DNA from: Candidatus Cloacimonadota bacterium
GTDB taxonomy: Bacteria; Cloacimonadota; Cloacimonadia; JGIOTU-2
DNA: 64,000 bases
Assembly: GCA_016932035.1 (NCBI GenBank)
Contig: JAFGDR010000031.1
Coordinates: 121,984 to 185,983, forward strand
Direction of reading: 5' to 3'
Positions 7,684 through 16,421 of this stretch are shown here, piece by piece. Position numbers and translations under genes: made by a program. The notes beneath the pieces are model-generated. The model did no database searches and was not told the DNA's origin. It saw only the letters and a list, made by a program, of their open reading frames with translations. Every line of letters starts with the position of its first letter. Position 1 is the stretch's first letter.

Positions 7684-8805
7684 TTATACGAACTCTCTTA
7701 ATATTTCATCAGACACAAAGAGTGCTTTACGGGTTAATTTCAGGTGATCATCCACAATTGTCAAATATCCAAGTTTTGAATATGTCTCAATCGTGTGTTT
7801 ATATTCTTTTTCAAGATCAAATCCATAACGTGTTTTTATTGAGGACAATGAAATTCCTCTTCTCATTCTCAGACCAAGAAATATTAAATCTGAGATATAT
7901 TCTCGAGTAGGGATCTCCTTTTTACTCTTTACGATCGGAAGTTCATTTTGTATCGAATGTATATAGCGATTTACATCAGAAATATTTGCGTATCGGGTCA
8001 TATTGTAATAAGAATGAGCTGAAGCACCAAAACCAACATACTCTTTTCCCATCCAATATGAAGTATTGTGTTGTGATTCATATCCTCGAAGAGCAAAATT
8101 AGATATTTCATACTGTTGGATGTTATGAGATTCCAAAAATGAAATCATAGAATAGTACATATCTCGTTGGGAATCTTCATCAGGGAATGGAAGCTGATCT
8201 TTGATGTTATAAAGAGGAGTGTTTTTCTCAACAGAAAGGCAATATGATGAAATATGCATAGGATGAAGCTCAATCGCGCGCAAGATACTTTTTCTCCATG
8301 AATCGCAGGTTTGCCCCGGAATGCCGTACATCAGATCGAGTGAATAATTTAGCGTGCAATATTCAGCAACACATTCCACTGCTTGTTCAATTTCTTCAGC
8401 AGAATGAATGCGGCCAAGTAATTTCAATTCATTATCATGAAAGGACTGCGCGCCGATACTTATTCGATTGATGCCCAGCGTTTTCCAATCCTGAGCTTTT
8501 ATCCGGTTTATCGTGGATGGATTTGCTTCGAGTGTTATTTCTGCATTTTTATCAATATGAAAAGTATGAGCAATCTTAGAAATGATAGGGAATAGTTGAA
8601 AAAAAGAAAGCAACGATGGAGTTCCACCACCGAAATACACGGATTTTACGATGTAATCGTTTCCTTTGAATTTCCCAATCTCTTTTATCAATCCCCTCAT
8701 GTATTTCTCAACAATTTGTGTATCATATGCGATGGAATAGAAATTACAGTAGCTGCATTTTTGAAGGCAAAATGGTATATGAATATAGATTGAAATTTCT
8801 TTCAC
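7684..8805 (-). CDS. hemW: HemW-like radical SAM protein
   Basis: A 373-residue oxygen-independent coproporphyrinogen III oxidase-like protein. The N-terminus has the HemW pattern: IYIHIPFCLQKCSYCNFYS carries the CxxxCxxC radical SAM cluster ligands at about residues 13-20, followed by the SAM-binding VYFGGGTPSLL. Further motifs are RISIGAQSF, SLDLMYGIPGQT, and the C-terminal HemW domain starting near REYISDLIFLGLRMRRG. HemW proteins are heme-binding and are thought to deliver heme rather than oxidise coproporphyrinogen; that assignment is family knowledge. The start is GTG at 8805 without a clear Shine-Dalgarno. It lies 30 bases after lepB and abuts the exported gene downstream. Confidence 0.88.
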   Translation of the reverse strand: MKEISIYIHIPFCLQKCSYCNFYSIAYDTQIVEKYMRGLIKEIGKFKGNDYIVKSVYFGGGTPSLLSFFQLFPIISKIAHTFHIDKNAEITLEANPSTINRIKAQDWKTLGINRISIGAQSFHDNELKLLGRIHSAEEIEQAVECVAEYCTLNYSLDLMYGIPGQTCDSWRKSILRAIELHPMHISSYCLSVEKNTPLYNIKDQLPFPDEDSQRDMYYSMISFLESHNIQQYEISNFALRGYESQHNTSYWMGKEYVGFGASAHSYYNMTRYANISDVNRYIHSIQNELPIVKSKKEIPTREYISDLIFLGLRMRRGISLSSIKTRYGFDLEKEYKHTIETYSKLGYLTIVDDHLKLTRKALFVSDEILREFV

Positions 8806-8835
8806 AGCAAAATATTTAAATAAAGTAAGCAGGAT

Positions 8836-9564
8836 TTATTTTGGGATCTTGAGTATCCTATTCCACCTTATCTTATGATGATCTCCCATCGACCAGTAAA
8901 TGATCATAGGTATACCCTTAATATATTCTCTTTCGAGAAAACCCCAGTAGCGTGAATCATTGCTGTTATCTCGATTATCTCCCATTACAAAGTAGCAGCT
9001 ATCAGGCACAACAACAGGCCCGAAATTATCCCTGCTTCCCATAAATTCATTGTTGATGTAGAGGCGTCCCTGTTCGCGGGGTATGATACGAAAATCAGTA
9101 TGCTGAACGTACTTCTCTTTTACATAATTTCCATTTACATACACATTCTTATCGATGATCTGAATTGTATCTCCGGGTAGACCAATGATTCGTTTAATGA
9201 AATCCCGGCGTTTATAGAATTTGAAGAAGAAGTTCTTTTTATCCCAATAAATCGGACGGATCAGCTTGGTATAGCGGTCTGTAGGCTCCGGGTCGTATGG
9301 ATCAAATGGGAATTTAAAGATGACGGGCTCGAACTGCTTTGGTTCTCGAAACCAATACACGAATTTATTTGCGATAAGCTGATCCCCTTTGAGAAAGGTG
9401 CTTTCCATGGATTCTGACGGTATAAGAAATGTCTCGATTATAAATGTCCGAATAATGATCGCAGCGATACCCGCAAAAACGATTGCTTCAATCCATTCAC
9501 GGAGTGCAGATCTTTTCTTCATTTTACCTTTTTTATCAGCTTTTATGTCTTTTGGTTTTGCCAT
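8836..9564 (-). CDS. lepB: Signal peptidase I
   Basis: A 242-residue type I signal peptidase that removes Sec signal peptides at the outer face of the inner membrane. One N-terminal membrane helix (about residues 26-46) leads into LIPSESMEST with the nucleophile Ser at about 52. The general-base Lys is about 124 in RRDFIKRIIGLPGD, and YFVMGDNRDNSNDSRYWG forms the conserved box E. The first 20 residues are strongly Lys-rich and cytoplasmic. AGGA sits 8 nt before the ATG. It lies 23 bases downstream of the acyl-CoA ligase gene on the same strand, and hemW follows. Confidence 0.92.
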   Translation of the reverse strand: MAKPKDIKADKKGKMKKRSALREWIEAIVFAGIAAIIIRTFIIETFLIPSESMESTFLKGDQLIANKFVYWFREPKQFEPVIFKFPFDPYDPEPTDRYTKLIRPIYWDKKNFFFKFYKRRDFIKRIIGLPGDTIQIIDKNVYVNGNYVKEKYVQHTDFRIIPREQGRLYINNEFMGSRDNFGPVVVPDSCYFVMGDNRDNSNDSRYWGFLEREYIKGIPMIIYWSMGDHHKIRWNRILKIPK

Positions 9565-9587
9565 TCAGTTCGTCCTAATCTTTTCTG

Positions 9588-11126
9588 TTATGATTTATGT
9601 TTTTTGCCGTTATCGAGATACTCCCGGCAGATCTGTTCGACTTCCCTAAAATTGACTTTTCCAGTTCCCATCATCGGAATATCCTCAATAACATGGAATT
9701 CTTTTGGTATTGCGATAGAGGGAAGCTCTTTTGCCATTTGCTTTTTGATTTTCTTAAAATCAATTTCTGCTGTTGTGAGAGCAGCAACAATGTCAGCGCC
9801 TTTTGTTGGATTTGGAACATCGACGACACAGCACACAACATCATTTGGAAGTAGTTTATTAAGCACATCTTCGACCTTTACAAGTGATACCATTTCACCA
9901 CCGATCTTCACAAATCTGCGGAGACGTCCACGATGCCAGAGAAATCCGTCATCATCAAGGATACCCATATCACCGGTATCGTACCACCCGTTATGAATTC
10001 GCAGTGAGGTCTCTTCGAGATCTCCATAATAGCCCTTCATAACAAGATCACCTTTCACGACAATCTTACCCTCTTTACCGCGAGGTAATTCCTCGTCTGT
10101 TTCCCTATCTAAGATTTTTACCTGAACACCGGGAATTGGTTTACCGATACTGCCGGGTTTATTCGCTTCTTTAAGATTTACTGAGATAACGGGGCTTGTT
10201 TCTGTTGTTCCGTAACCTTCGAGAAGTTCGATGCCGTGATGTTTTTGATATGCTTCGCGTATCTGATTAGTGAGCTTATCTGCACCTGCAACAGCGATTC
10301 GTACTGAAGAAAAGTCGCCGGGCTTGGATCGTCTGAAATAACCAAAGAAGAACGCAGGTGTGCCGATCATAATGGTTATCTTATAGTTGATGATGGAGTC
10401 CACAATTTTTTTGTAATCAAGAGGATTTGCATGGGTGACGACAGCTGATCCAACAATTAATGGTATCCATAGATTCGTCGTAAGTCCAAAAACATGAAAG
10501 AGAGGGAGATTGCCCAGGAATATATCCTCATGAGAAAACTCAAAAACCTCGGTGCAGGATTTAACATTATGAAAGATATTTTTATGTGTAAGCTGTACAG
10601 CTTTTGGATCCTTTTCACTTCCACTGGTAAACAGAATGATCGATGTTTCGTCTTCGCTGCCGTGATGAACAGAGTTCTGAAGCATGCCCGTTGGGAGTTT
10701 GGATCGGAGAGCAGCCTTGATCTTATCACCGGTCGTGAGCGTGGCAAGAATATCCTCGATGAATATCATACCCGGAACAAACTCGATGTTCAGGGTTTCC
10801 ATTAATTTCTTGCTGGTTATTATCGTTTTAAAGCTGCATTTTTCTTGAGCATAGATACAGTTATTTGCAGCACCTGTTGAATAATTGATCATGACAGGGA
10901 TTTTTCCAATGATGAGGGATGCAAGTATGGATAGCATGCATCCTGCAGATGTGGGGATCATTATTCCGATGTGGGGTTCAGGATATACTGAAAGTTTTTT
11001 TGAAAGAATTAGAGATGCAATGAGTAATTTATCATAGGTGAAATCCTTTTCAGTTGCCTGATCGTATAGTGCAATTTTCTTTGAGTATTTTTTTGCCGTA
11101 GCAATAAATGCTTGTTGTAGTTGCAT
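9588..11126 (-). CDS. AMP-dependent acyl-CoA / acyl-ACP synthetase
   Basis: A 512-residue member of the ANL adenylating superfamily. The P-loop-like motif ILFTSGSEKDPKAVQLTHKN is at about residues 167-186, the A5 motif LEGYGTTETSP at about 309, and A7/A8 motifs WYDTGDMGILDDDGF and RGRLRRFVKIGGEMVS at about 393 and 413. The catalytic Lys motif GTGKVNFREV is near residue 492. The enzyme should activate a carboxylic acid, probably a fatty acid, through an acyl-adenylate. Its length and the GGEMVS variant resemble the synthetase part of acyl-ACP synthetase/2-acyl-GPE acyltransferases. AAGGAG lies 5 nt before the ATG. It is the first gene of a minus-strand unit with lepB and hemW. Confidence 0.85.
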   Translation of the reverse strand: MQLQQAFIATAKKYSKKIALYDQATEKDFTYDKLLIASLILSKKLSVYPEPHIGIMIPTSAGCMLSILASLIIGKIPVMINYSTGAANNCIYAQEKCSFKTIITSKKLMETLNIEFVPGMIFIEDILATLTTGDKIKAALRSKLPTGMLQNSVHHGSEDETSIILFTSGSEKDPKAVQLTHKNIFHNVKSCTEVFEFSHEDIFLGNLPLFHVFGLTTNLWIPLIVGSAVVTHANPLDYKKIVDSIINYKITIMIGTPAFFFGYFRRSKPGDFSSVRIAVAGADKLTNQIREAYQKHHGIELLEGYGTTETSPVISVNLKEANKPGSIGKPIPGVQVKILDRETDEELPRGKEGKIVVKGDLVMKGYYGDLEETSLRIHNGWYDTGDMGILDDDGFLWHRGRLRRFVKIGGEMVSLVKVEDVLNKLLPNDVVCCVVDVPNPTKGADIVAALTTAEIDFKKIKKQMAKELPSIAIPKEFHVIEDIPMMGTGKVNFREVEQICREYLDNGKKHKS

Positions 11127-11184
11127 AGAAACTCCTTACAGGCTTATTTATGCGAAAAGCAACAATCAAAGAGGGTATTTGTAA

Positions 11185-11228
11185 TGTCAATATTTTCATC
11201 TACGAGTTAAATGTGGAAAAAATTGACA
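11185..11228. promoter_or_regulatory. Divergent promoter pair between acyl-CoA ligase and site-2 protease genes
   Basis: TTGACA occurs on the minus strand at 11190-11185, pointing to the ligase gene, and on the plus strand at 11223-11228, pointing to the protease gene. For the plus copy a TACATT hexamer follows after 16 bases at 11245-11250. The protease ATG is at 11257, so the transcript may start at or within the first codon. Confidence 0.45.
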
Positions 11229-11256
11229 CGGTGTATGCAACGCTTACATTTCTTAT

Positions 11257-11883
11257 ATGAATATTTTACAGCAGTTCGTTATCATGATTTTTCCCGTGCT
11301 CTTTGCACTGACCATTCATGAATTTTCACACGGCTATGCTGCATATAAGCTTGGAGACGATACCGCAAAACGAGCAGGACGATTGACGCTTAATCCTATA
11401 AAACATCTCGATCCAATCGGCACGATCATGCTTTTTATTGCAAAGATAGGATGGGCGAGACCGGTACCGATCAATCCGTATAACTTCAAGAATTTTAAAC
11501 GGGATACTGCAATTGTATCATTTGCAGGACCTCTTGCTAACTTCATCAGCGCAATCGTTTTCAGTATAATTTTCAATCTCCTTTTTTCTCCAACAGCTCC
11601 TCAAAATGTTTTTATTCTTATCATCTTTTATACGATCTTTATTAATATTGCTCTTGGTCTTTTTAACCTGATTCCTATTCCACCACTCGACGGTTCAAAA
11701 ATATTTGGCGCACTCTTACCGGATAGACTGTATTTCAAATATCAACAGTTTGAACGGAAAGGCATGATTCTGTTCATAGCAATTATTTTGATAAGCAATT
11801 TTGCTGGATTGAATATTGTTGGTGGAGTTATTCTTCCTCCAATCAGATTTTTTGTTCGGTTACTAACAGGCGTTTCCGTATAA
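11257..11883 (+). CDS. Site-2 protease family zinc metalloprotease (M50)
   Basis: A 208-residue intramembrane metalloprotease of the short M50 group. The zinc-binding motif HEFSH is at residues 21-25 in the first membrane helix, followed by GYAAYKLGDDTAKRAGRLTLNP, which is typical of the family. The third zinc ligand is the Asp in NLIPIPPLDGSKI at about residues 137-149. There is no PDZ domain, unlike RseP, so the substrate may be different from anti-sigma factors, although an ECF sigma/anti-sigma pair lies 2 kb downstream. No Shine-Dalgarno precedes the ATG, which lies only 6 bases after a -10-like hexamer. scpA follows 2 bases after the stop. Confidence 0.88.
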   Translation: MNILQQFVIMIFPVLFALTIHEFSHGYAAYKLGDDTAKRAGRLTLNPIKHLDPIGTIMLFIAKIGWARPVPINPYNFKNFKRDTAIVSFAGPLANFISAIVFSIIFNLLFSPTAPQNVFILIIFYTIFINIALGLFNLIPIPPLDGSKIFGALLPDRLYFKYQQFERKGMILFIAIILISNFAGLNIVGGVILPPIRFFVRLLTGVSV

Positions 11884-11885
11884 TT

Positions 11886-12638
11886 ATGACACAAGAAGCA
11901 ATCCAAGAAGAACAAAACGAATCGTATAAGATTATACTTCCTAATTTTGAGGGACCGCTTGATCTCTTGCTCTATCTTATCAGGAAGCACAAGATCGACA
12001 TCTATGATATTCCCATTGCTTTCATGCTGGAAGAGTATCTGAAATATCTTGCTGTGATGGAGGACCTGAATATCTCTATCGAAGGTGAATTCATGGAGAT
12101 GGCAGCAACGCTTATACAGATAAAGCTGCGTTCTCTTTTGCCGAGATCGGTTGAGGAAGAAGAGGAAGATCCCAGAACCGAACTCGTCAACAATCTGCTT
12201 GCATATCAAAAGGTGAAGGAAACAACAGGCATACTCTCAGAACTTGCGGATGAAAACAGGTATTATGTGTACCGGTCAATGGATGATGAGGTTCGTAAAG
12301 AGATACAGCAATCTGCTGTTACATATGAGCTGGAACAAAAGGATGTCGACCTGTATGATCTTATAAAAGTATTGCAAAAATATATCATTTTGAAGCCCCA
12401 GGAAATTGCTGAGGATATTTCTCTTGATGAGTATAAAGTGGAGGTTAAGATCGAGGATTTGGCCAAGCTCATGAGAAGGCAGAAGAAGATACTTTTTTCA
12501 GATCTTGTGAAAAATTGTGGGAGGACTGAGATCATTGCCTTCTTTCTTGCTGTTCTCGAAATGATCAAAAGAAAGAGGATTACAGTTTTTCAGAGTAACG
12601 AGTTTTCAGATATACATATAAACAGACCTAAAGATTAG
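11886..12638 (+). CDS. scpA: Segregation and condensation protein A
   Basis: A 250-residue kleisin subunit of the SMC-ScpAB chromosome condensation complex. The N-terminal signature NFEGPLDLLLYLIRKHKIDIYDIP (about residues 20-43) is diagnostic, followed by MEMAATLIQIKLRSLLPR, an acidic linker, and a C-terminal winged-helix part (KNCGRTEIIAFFLAVLEMIKRKRI). The protein should bridge the SMC head and neck and act in the cytoplasm on the nucleoid. scpB is not adjacent here, which departs from the common scpA-scpB order; the downstream gene is convergent with only 3 bases between stops. The gene begins 2 bases after the site-2 protease and is presumably co-transcribed with it. Confidence 0.92.
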   Translation: MTQEAIQEEQNESYKIILPNFEGPLDLLLYLIRKHKIDIYDIPIAFMLEEYLKYLAVMEDLNISIEGEFMEMAATLIQIKLRSLLPRSVEEEEEDPRTELVNNLLAYQKVKETTGILSELADENRYYVYRSMDDEVRKEIQQSAVTYELEQKDVDLYDLIKVLQKYIILKPQEIAEDISLDEYKVEVKIEDLAKLMRRQKKILFSDLVKNCGRTEIIAFFLAVLEMIKRKRITVFQSNEFSDIHINRPKD

Positions 12639-12641
12639 AAT

Positions 12642-13142
12642 TTATTTATTTCGTCCTTCCTTTGGTTTGTCAGGATATTTATCACCATCTCTCAGCATCC
12701 TTACTTTATCCTGAAGATCTCTTCCGAAACTTTCCATAAAGATGAGATATTCAGCAAATTTTTCTTCCCCCAAAGTTTTGCGAAGTTTTTTGTAGAGTTC
12801 AACTCGTTTAGTATTTGTTTCGTGCTCGTGGGTAATGAGAAGATCGATATTTTTGGTAATTTCTTTCTTGTTTTCGGCTTTAAGCCCATCCTTTAGATTT
12901 TTCACAACCATCTTGTGGGTATCATAAGAGCTTTCCATCAAAAGATCGATATCTTTAATAACTGGAAGTACTTTTTCGCTTTCCTCATCAGATAGATCGA
13001 GAGCTTTAAGAAGCTCAAGGTTTCTAAGCTGCAAAATGACCTTTTTTTGATCTCCCATTGGATGAAAGTGTCCGGGCTGTGAATATGCGATACCGGAAAT
13101 AAGTAAGATCGAAATAACAATTAGAACAAGTTTTTTATTCAT
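12642..13142 (-). CDS. Periplasmic Spy/CpxP-like stress protein
   Basis: A 166-residue exported helical protein. Residues 1-21 form a signal peptide (MNKKLVLIVISILLISGIAYS). The mature part is charged and entirely helix-predicted. It contains RNLELLKALDLSDEESEKVLPVI, and its length and pattern resemble the heavy-metal-resistance/Spy family, although a strict LTxxQ repeat is not visible. The ATG at 13142 is preceded by GAGGAG at 5 nt; a longer frame to 13184 overlaps the anti-sigma gene and lacks a ribosome site. It is the last gene of the ECF sigma, anti-sigma operon, so it is probably part of that envelope-stress output. Chaperone or metal-sensing activity is inferred. Confidence 0.65.
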   Translation of the reverse strand: MNKKLVLIVISILLISGIAYSQPGHFHPMGDQKKVILQLRNLELLKALDLSDEESEKVLPVIKDIDLLMESSYDTHKMVVKNLKDGLKAENKKEITKNIDLLITHEHETNTKRVELYKKLRKTLGEEKFAEYLIFMESFGRDLQDKVRMLRDGDKYPDKPKEGRNK

Positions 13143-13155
13143 ATATACTCCTCGT

Positions 13156-13737
13156 TTAGGTAACATTACTTTTATATAATTCATTTACAAGTTTCTCAAG
13201 TTCCTCCTGATCAAGATTATTAAGGATCTCGTCATAGTGTTGCCAATCTCCGTAAAGAATATCGTTAGTCAACTCTTCATTCTCGCATATTTCTTCGAGA
13301 TACATAGATTCGAGATCATCAAGATAAAGGTCACTCAGAGAAACAGTTTCCGAATATGTTACATTATCGATGACATAATAATCAGATTCCGTCGTGTCAG
13401 TTGCACGGTGAGGCATGAAGAATATCATGAGTGCTGCAAAGAGAACCACAGCGGTTGCTATTGCCGGTTTTACCCAAGCCCAGTTCCAGAAATAATGTTT
13501 TTCTTTTTGAGGTATTCGCTCAAATCGTTGCATGATATGAGCATGAGGAGGAACGGGATGCCTTTTTATGTCCTGTGAGACAAATTCTTCAGTCAGATTA
13601 AGGACTTTTTTCCATTCTTCAACCTCAAGTCTGCAATGTGGGCATACAGAGATATGCTTCTCGATATGTTTTTTCTTTTGAGATGATAGCTCATCGCTTA
13701 AATAATCGAGTAAAATATTTTTTTTAATACATCTCAT
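13156..13737 (-). CDS. Anti-sigma factor with zinc-finger (zf-HC2) domain
   Basis: A 193-residue membrane-bound anti-sigma factor. The N-terminal zinc-binding anti-sigma domain carries H-x3-C-x2-C in HISVCPHCRLEV at about residues 28-39. A single membrane helix at about residues 93-112 (IATAVVLFAALMIFFM) separates it from an acidic periplasmic tail rich in Asp and Glu. CAGGAG lies before the ATG, overlapping the end of the sigma gene. The pair should work as a standard ECF switch in which the zinc finger holds the sigma factor until a periplasmic signal releases it. The acidic C-terminal domain is not one I recognise. Confidence 0.85.
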   Translation of the reverse strand: MRCIKKNILLDYLSDELSSQKKKHIEKHISVCPHCRLEVEEWKKVLNLTEEFVSQDIKRHPVPPHAHIMQRFERIPQKEKHYFWNWAWVKPAIATAVVLFAALMIFFMPHRATDTTESDYYVIDNVTYSETVSLSDLYLDDLESMYLEEICENEELTNDILYGDWQHYDEILNNLDQEELEKLVNELYKSNVT

Positions 13738-13739
13738 CG

Positions 13740-14258
13740 TTACTCCTGAAAATCCATCATATGCTGATCTTGCAGGTCATTCTTGATCTTTTGCATGGCA
13801 AAAAAATAACTACTCTTCACTGTGCCGAGACTTTTTTTGAGGATCTGTGCGATCTTTTTAAAAGGCAGCTGATTATAATAACGCATAACAAAAATCTCTT
13901 TCTGCCTTGGTGAGAGGGCTTCAATTGCCTTTTCGAGTGAATCAAACAATTCCTTTTCCTGGAGAACAGTAGCAGGATTGGTATCAACCTGCGTTCGCAC
14001 TTCGTGAGCAATCGGTATGTTGTTCAAATCCTTACTTTTTTTACTGTTCATGTAATAAATATGGTTGAGTGCGATCCTGTAAACCCAGGTCGTAAATTTT
14101 GATTCCTTTCGAAATGAACTGATATTTTCATAGACTTTTATAAAAATCTCCTGTGTTGCATCTTCTGCGTCTTCATAGTTTTTCAACATCTTTAAAGCAA
14201 GCAAAAAGATCATCTGGTAATTTTCTTCAATCAGTGTATTAAGCTGAACAGATTCCAT
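13740..14258 (-). CDS. ECF-type RNA polymerase sigma factor
   Basis: A 172-residue ECF sigma factor. Region 2 includes DAEDATQEIFIKVYENISSFRKESKFTTWVYRIALN (about residues 32-67), with the core-binding and -10 recognition helices. Region 4 is AIEALSPRQKEIFVMRYYNQLPFKKIAQILKKSLGTVKS (about 112-150), the -35 recognition helix-turn-helix. It is co-transcribed with its anti-sigma factor (2 bases apart) and the Spy-like gene. No obvious ECF-type promoter with an AAC -35 core is apparent upstream, so autoregulation is not shown by the sequence. A role in envelope stress is inferred from the operon partners. Confidence 0.9.
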   Translation of the reverse strand: MESVQLNTLIEENYQMIFLLALKMLKNYEDAEDATQEIFIKVYENISSFRKESKFTTWVYRIALNHIYYMNSKKSKDLNNIPIAHEVRTQVDTNPATVLQEKELFDSLEKAIEALSPRQKEIFVMRYYNQLPFKKIAQILKKSLGTVKSSYFFAMQKIKNDLQDQHMMDFQE

Positions 14259-14390
14259 GACCTAATTTTCGTTTATTAGCTTAGACGTAAAAGCAGTAAA
14301 AAAGTTTAATCTCAAACTGGTTTTTTTCATATTAAGAACAAAATAGAGAGAGCAGTTTTCTTATAGCAAGGAAATTGTGTGCATTATAAA

Positions 14391-14396
14391 TTGACA
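14391..14396 (+). promoter_or_regulatory. Putative -35 element upstream of acyl-CoA ligase
   Basis: TTGACA on the plus strand 91 bases upstream of the ligase start at 14487. No convincing -10 hexamer follows at the usual distance. Confidence 0.3.
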
Positions 14397-14440
14397 GAAA
14401 TATTCATATAAAACCCACTGAAGGAGTTGTGCTCACATGG

Positions 14441-14457
14441 TTACAATATATTTGTAA
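14441..14457. promoter_or_regulatory. Operator-like palindrome upstream of acyl-CoA ligase
   Basis: TTACAA-TATAT-TTGTAA is a perfect 6-5-6 inverted repeat, 30 bases upstream of the ligase start codon. It has the size of a repressor site, but the binding protein is unknown. Confidence 0.35.
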
Positions 14458-14486
14458 AATAGATTCATGGAGACAATAAGGAAACT

Positions 14487-16181
14487 ATGAAAAATTCTGA
14501 ACAAAAAACTCTCGGTAATATTTTCAACAAAACAATAAAAACATACCCAAACAACATCGCAGTCTCAATGGTTGAAGGAGAACCTGTGACCTATGAAGAA
14601 TTTGGAAAAAGAGTTGAGATTTTATCAAAAATATTACAAAAAAGAGGAATTACCAAAGGGGAGAAGGTTGCAATTCTCTCAGAGAACAAACCGAAATGGG
14701 GTATTGCCTTTTTTGCAATAACTACTATTGGAGCAATCGCAGTTCCTTTACTCCCAGATTTTCACGCAAATGAGATCCATCACATACTGCTGCACTCAGA
14801 TGCTAAAGCGATTTTCATTTCAAAAGAGCTCTATAACAAACTTGAAGATGCACGTCTCGAAACGCTGCATACGATTTTCCATATCGATGATTTCAGTATT
14901 ATCCCACCAAATACAGCGCTGGACAAGTTAAAAGAATTTCTGAAAGAAGGTGAAATTGAATATACAAAACTGCGTGATTCTGCGATGAAACTGCTGTATC
15001 CAGAGATGCAGACGATTACCGAAGATCATGTCGCATCAATAATATACACTTCAGGAACGACAGGACATTCAAAAGGTGTCGAGTTAACACATAAAAATTT
15101 AATCTTTGATGCTGAATCCACGTTGAAGATTCAGGATGTCAATTCAGAGGATCGACTTTTATCAATTTTACCGCTCTCGCATTCCTATGAATTTACAATA
15201 GGATTCCTGATACCCTTTATAGCAGGTGCAGCAGTGTATTATCTTGATAAACCACCTGTGGCAAGAGTGTTACTTCCGGTTCTTCAAAAAATAAAACCCA
15301 CAATGATGCTCACCGTACCTCTTGTTATCGAAAAGATATACAAAGTGAGAATTGCACCTCAGCTTGCTAAAAGCGGTTTGATTCGATCTATCATGAAAGT
15401 GCCGGCTTTACGCAAGAAATTACACAAAGTCGCAGCCAAGAAAGTCATGAAATTTTTTGGTGGAGAACTGAAATTCTTTGGCATTGGCGGTGCAGGATTG
15501 AATAGCGAAGTCGAAAAATTCCTTCGAGAAGGGAAATTTCCCTATGCAATTGGTTACGGACTTACGGAAACATCACCGTTGATCGCAGGAAGCGGAGTGA
15601 AAAATACAAAATTCCGATCAACCGGTATAATCATTCCAGAAGTTGAAGTTAAAATTAACGACCCTGATCCTAAAACAAACGAAGGCGAAATCTGGGTGAA
15701 AGGTCCAAATGTCATGAGAGGATACTATAAAGATCCCGAGCGAACAAAATCAGTGATAACAAAAGATGGTTGGTTTAAGACTGGCGATCTTGGTTATATG
15801 GATAAACAAGGATACTTATATATTATTGGAAGATTGAAAAATATTATTGTGGGACCGAGTGGAGAGAATATATATCCTGAAGAGATCGAATCGTGGATCA
15901 ACCAGAATGATAACGTGTTGGAATCCATTGTATATCAGGAAAACGGGCAGCTTATTGCTCGTGTTCATTTAAATTATGAGGAGCTTGATGTTGAGTTCAA
16001 GCATAAAAAATTAACTGAAACCCAGATCGCAAAAAAGGTTGAAGCCATGCTTGAAGATCTGAGAAATGAAGTAAATAGCAAAGTTTCGACCTTTTCAAGA
16101 ATATCAAGGATGATCGAACAGCCCGAACCTTTTGAAAAAACACCCACCAAGAAGATCAAACGCTATCTTTACACAAACTGA
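14487..16181 (+). CDS. Long-chain fatty-acid--CoA ligase
   Basis: A 564-residue AMP-forming acyl-CoA synthetase. The core motifs are IIYTSGTTGHSKGVELTHKN (about residues 187-206), the A5 motif GYGLTETSPLI (about 356), GWFKTGDLGYMDKQGYLYIIGRLKNIIVGPSGENIYPEEIE (about 430-470), and a C-terminal Lys in TPTKKIKRYLY. This order and the long linker region resemble the FadD/FAA branch that activates medium- and long-chain fatty acids at the membrane. It is monocistronic, with a palindrome and a TTGACA box upstream. In an anaerobe it could serve phospholipid recycling or syntrophic fatty-acid use; neither can be chosen from this window because no beta-oxidation genes are present. Confidence 0.88.
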   Translation: MKNSEQKTLGNIFNKTIKTYPNNIAVSMVEGEPVTYEEFGKRVEILSKILQKRGITKGEKVAILSENKPKWGIAFFAITTIGAIAVPLLPDFHANEIHHILLHSDAKAIFISKELYNKLEDARLETLHTIFHIDDFSIIPPNTALDKLKEFLKEGEIEYTKLRDSAMKLLYPEMQTITEDHVASIIYTSGTTGHSKGVELTHKNLIFDAESTLKIQDVNSEDRLLSILPLSHSYEFTIGFLIPFIAGAAVYYLDKPPVARVLLPVLQKIKPTMMLTVPLVIEKIYKVRIAPQLAKSGLIRSIMKVPALRKKLHKVAAKKVMKFFGGELKFFGIGGAGLNSEVEKFLREGKFPYAIGYGLTETSPLIAGSGVKNTKFRSTGIIIPEVEVKINDPDPKTNEGEIWVKGPNVMRGYYKDPERTKSVITKDGWFKTGDLGYMDKQGYLYIIGRLKNIIVGPSGENIYPEEIESWINQNDNVLESIVYQENGQLIARVHLNYEELDVEFKHKKLTETQIAKKVEAMLEDLRNEVNSKVSTFSRISRMIEQPEPFEKTPTKKIKRYLYTN

Positions 16182-16246
16182 TCGAGCTGTTGTTTATTCA
16201 TAAAACCAAGATTTGACGAAAAGATTGCACAATTCTACTTAGAAGC

Positions 16247-16265
16247 ATGCACTATATTTGTGCAT
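16247..16265. promoter_or_regulatory. NtrC-type enhancer (upstream activator site)
   Basis: ATGCAC-TATATTT-GTGCAT is a perfect 6-7-6 inverted repeat. The TGCAC-N7-GTGCA core equals the half-site pattern and spacing known for NtrC-family activators. It lies about 115 bases upstream of the sigma-54 promoter at 16365. A further TGCAC half-site is at 16226-16230, 22 bases (two helical turns) upstream. Confidence 0.6.
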
Positions 16266-16364
16266 AATATTCTGAAAGAAATTGATGGTAAAATAATTTT
16301 TAAACGCATAACAAACAAAATAGAAGAAGGTTACGGCAATAATGATTTGGAATGAAATAAATTT

Positions 16365-16380
16365 TGGCACGATTTTCGCA
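16365..16380 (+). promoter_or_regulatory. Sigma-54 promoter
   Basis: TGGCACGATTTTCGCA matches the sigma-54 consensus TGGCACG-N4-TTGC with the invariant GG and GC at the correct spacing and a single mismatch (C for T before GC). The predicted start is near 16391, about 30 bases before the first gene at 16422. The operon it controls encodes a sigma-54-dependent activator. Confidence 0.8.
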
Positions 16381-16421
16381 TAAAAAGTGGCTGCGAATAG
16401 ACATGTATGAAAGGAGAAAAC

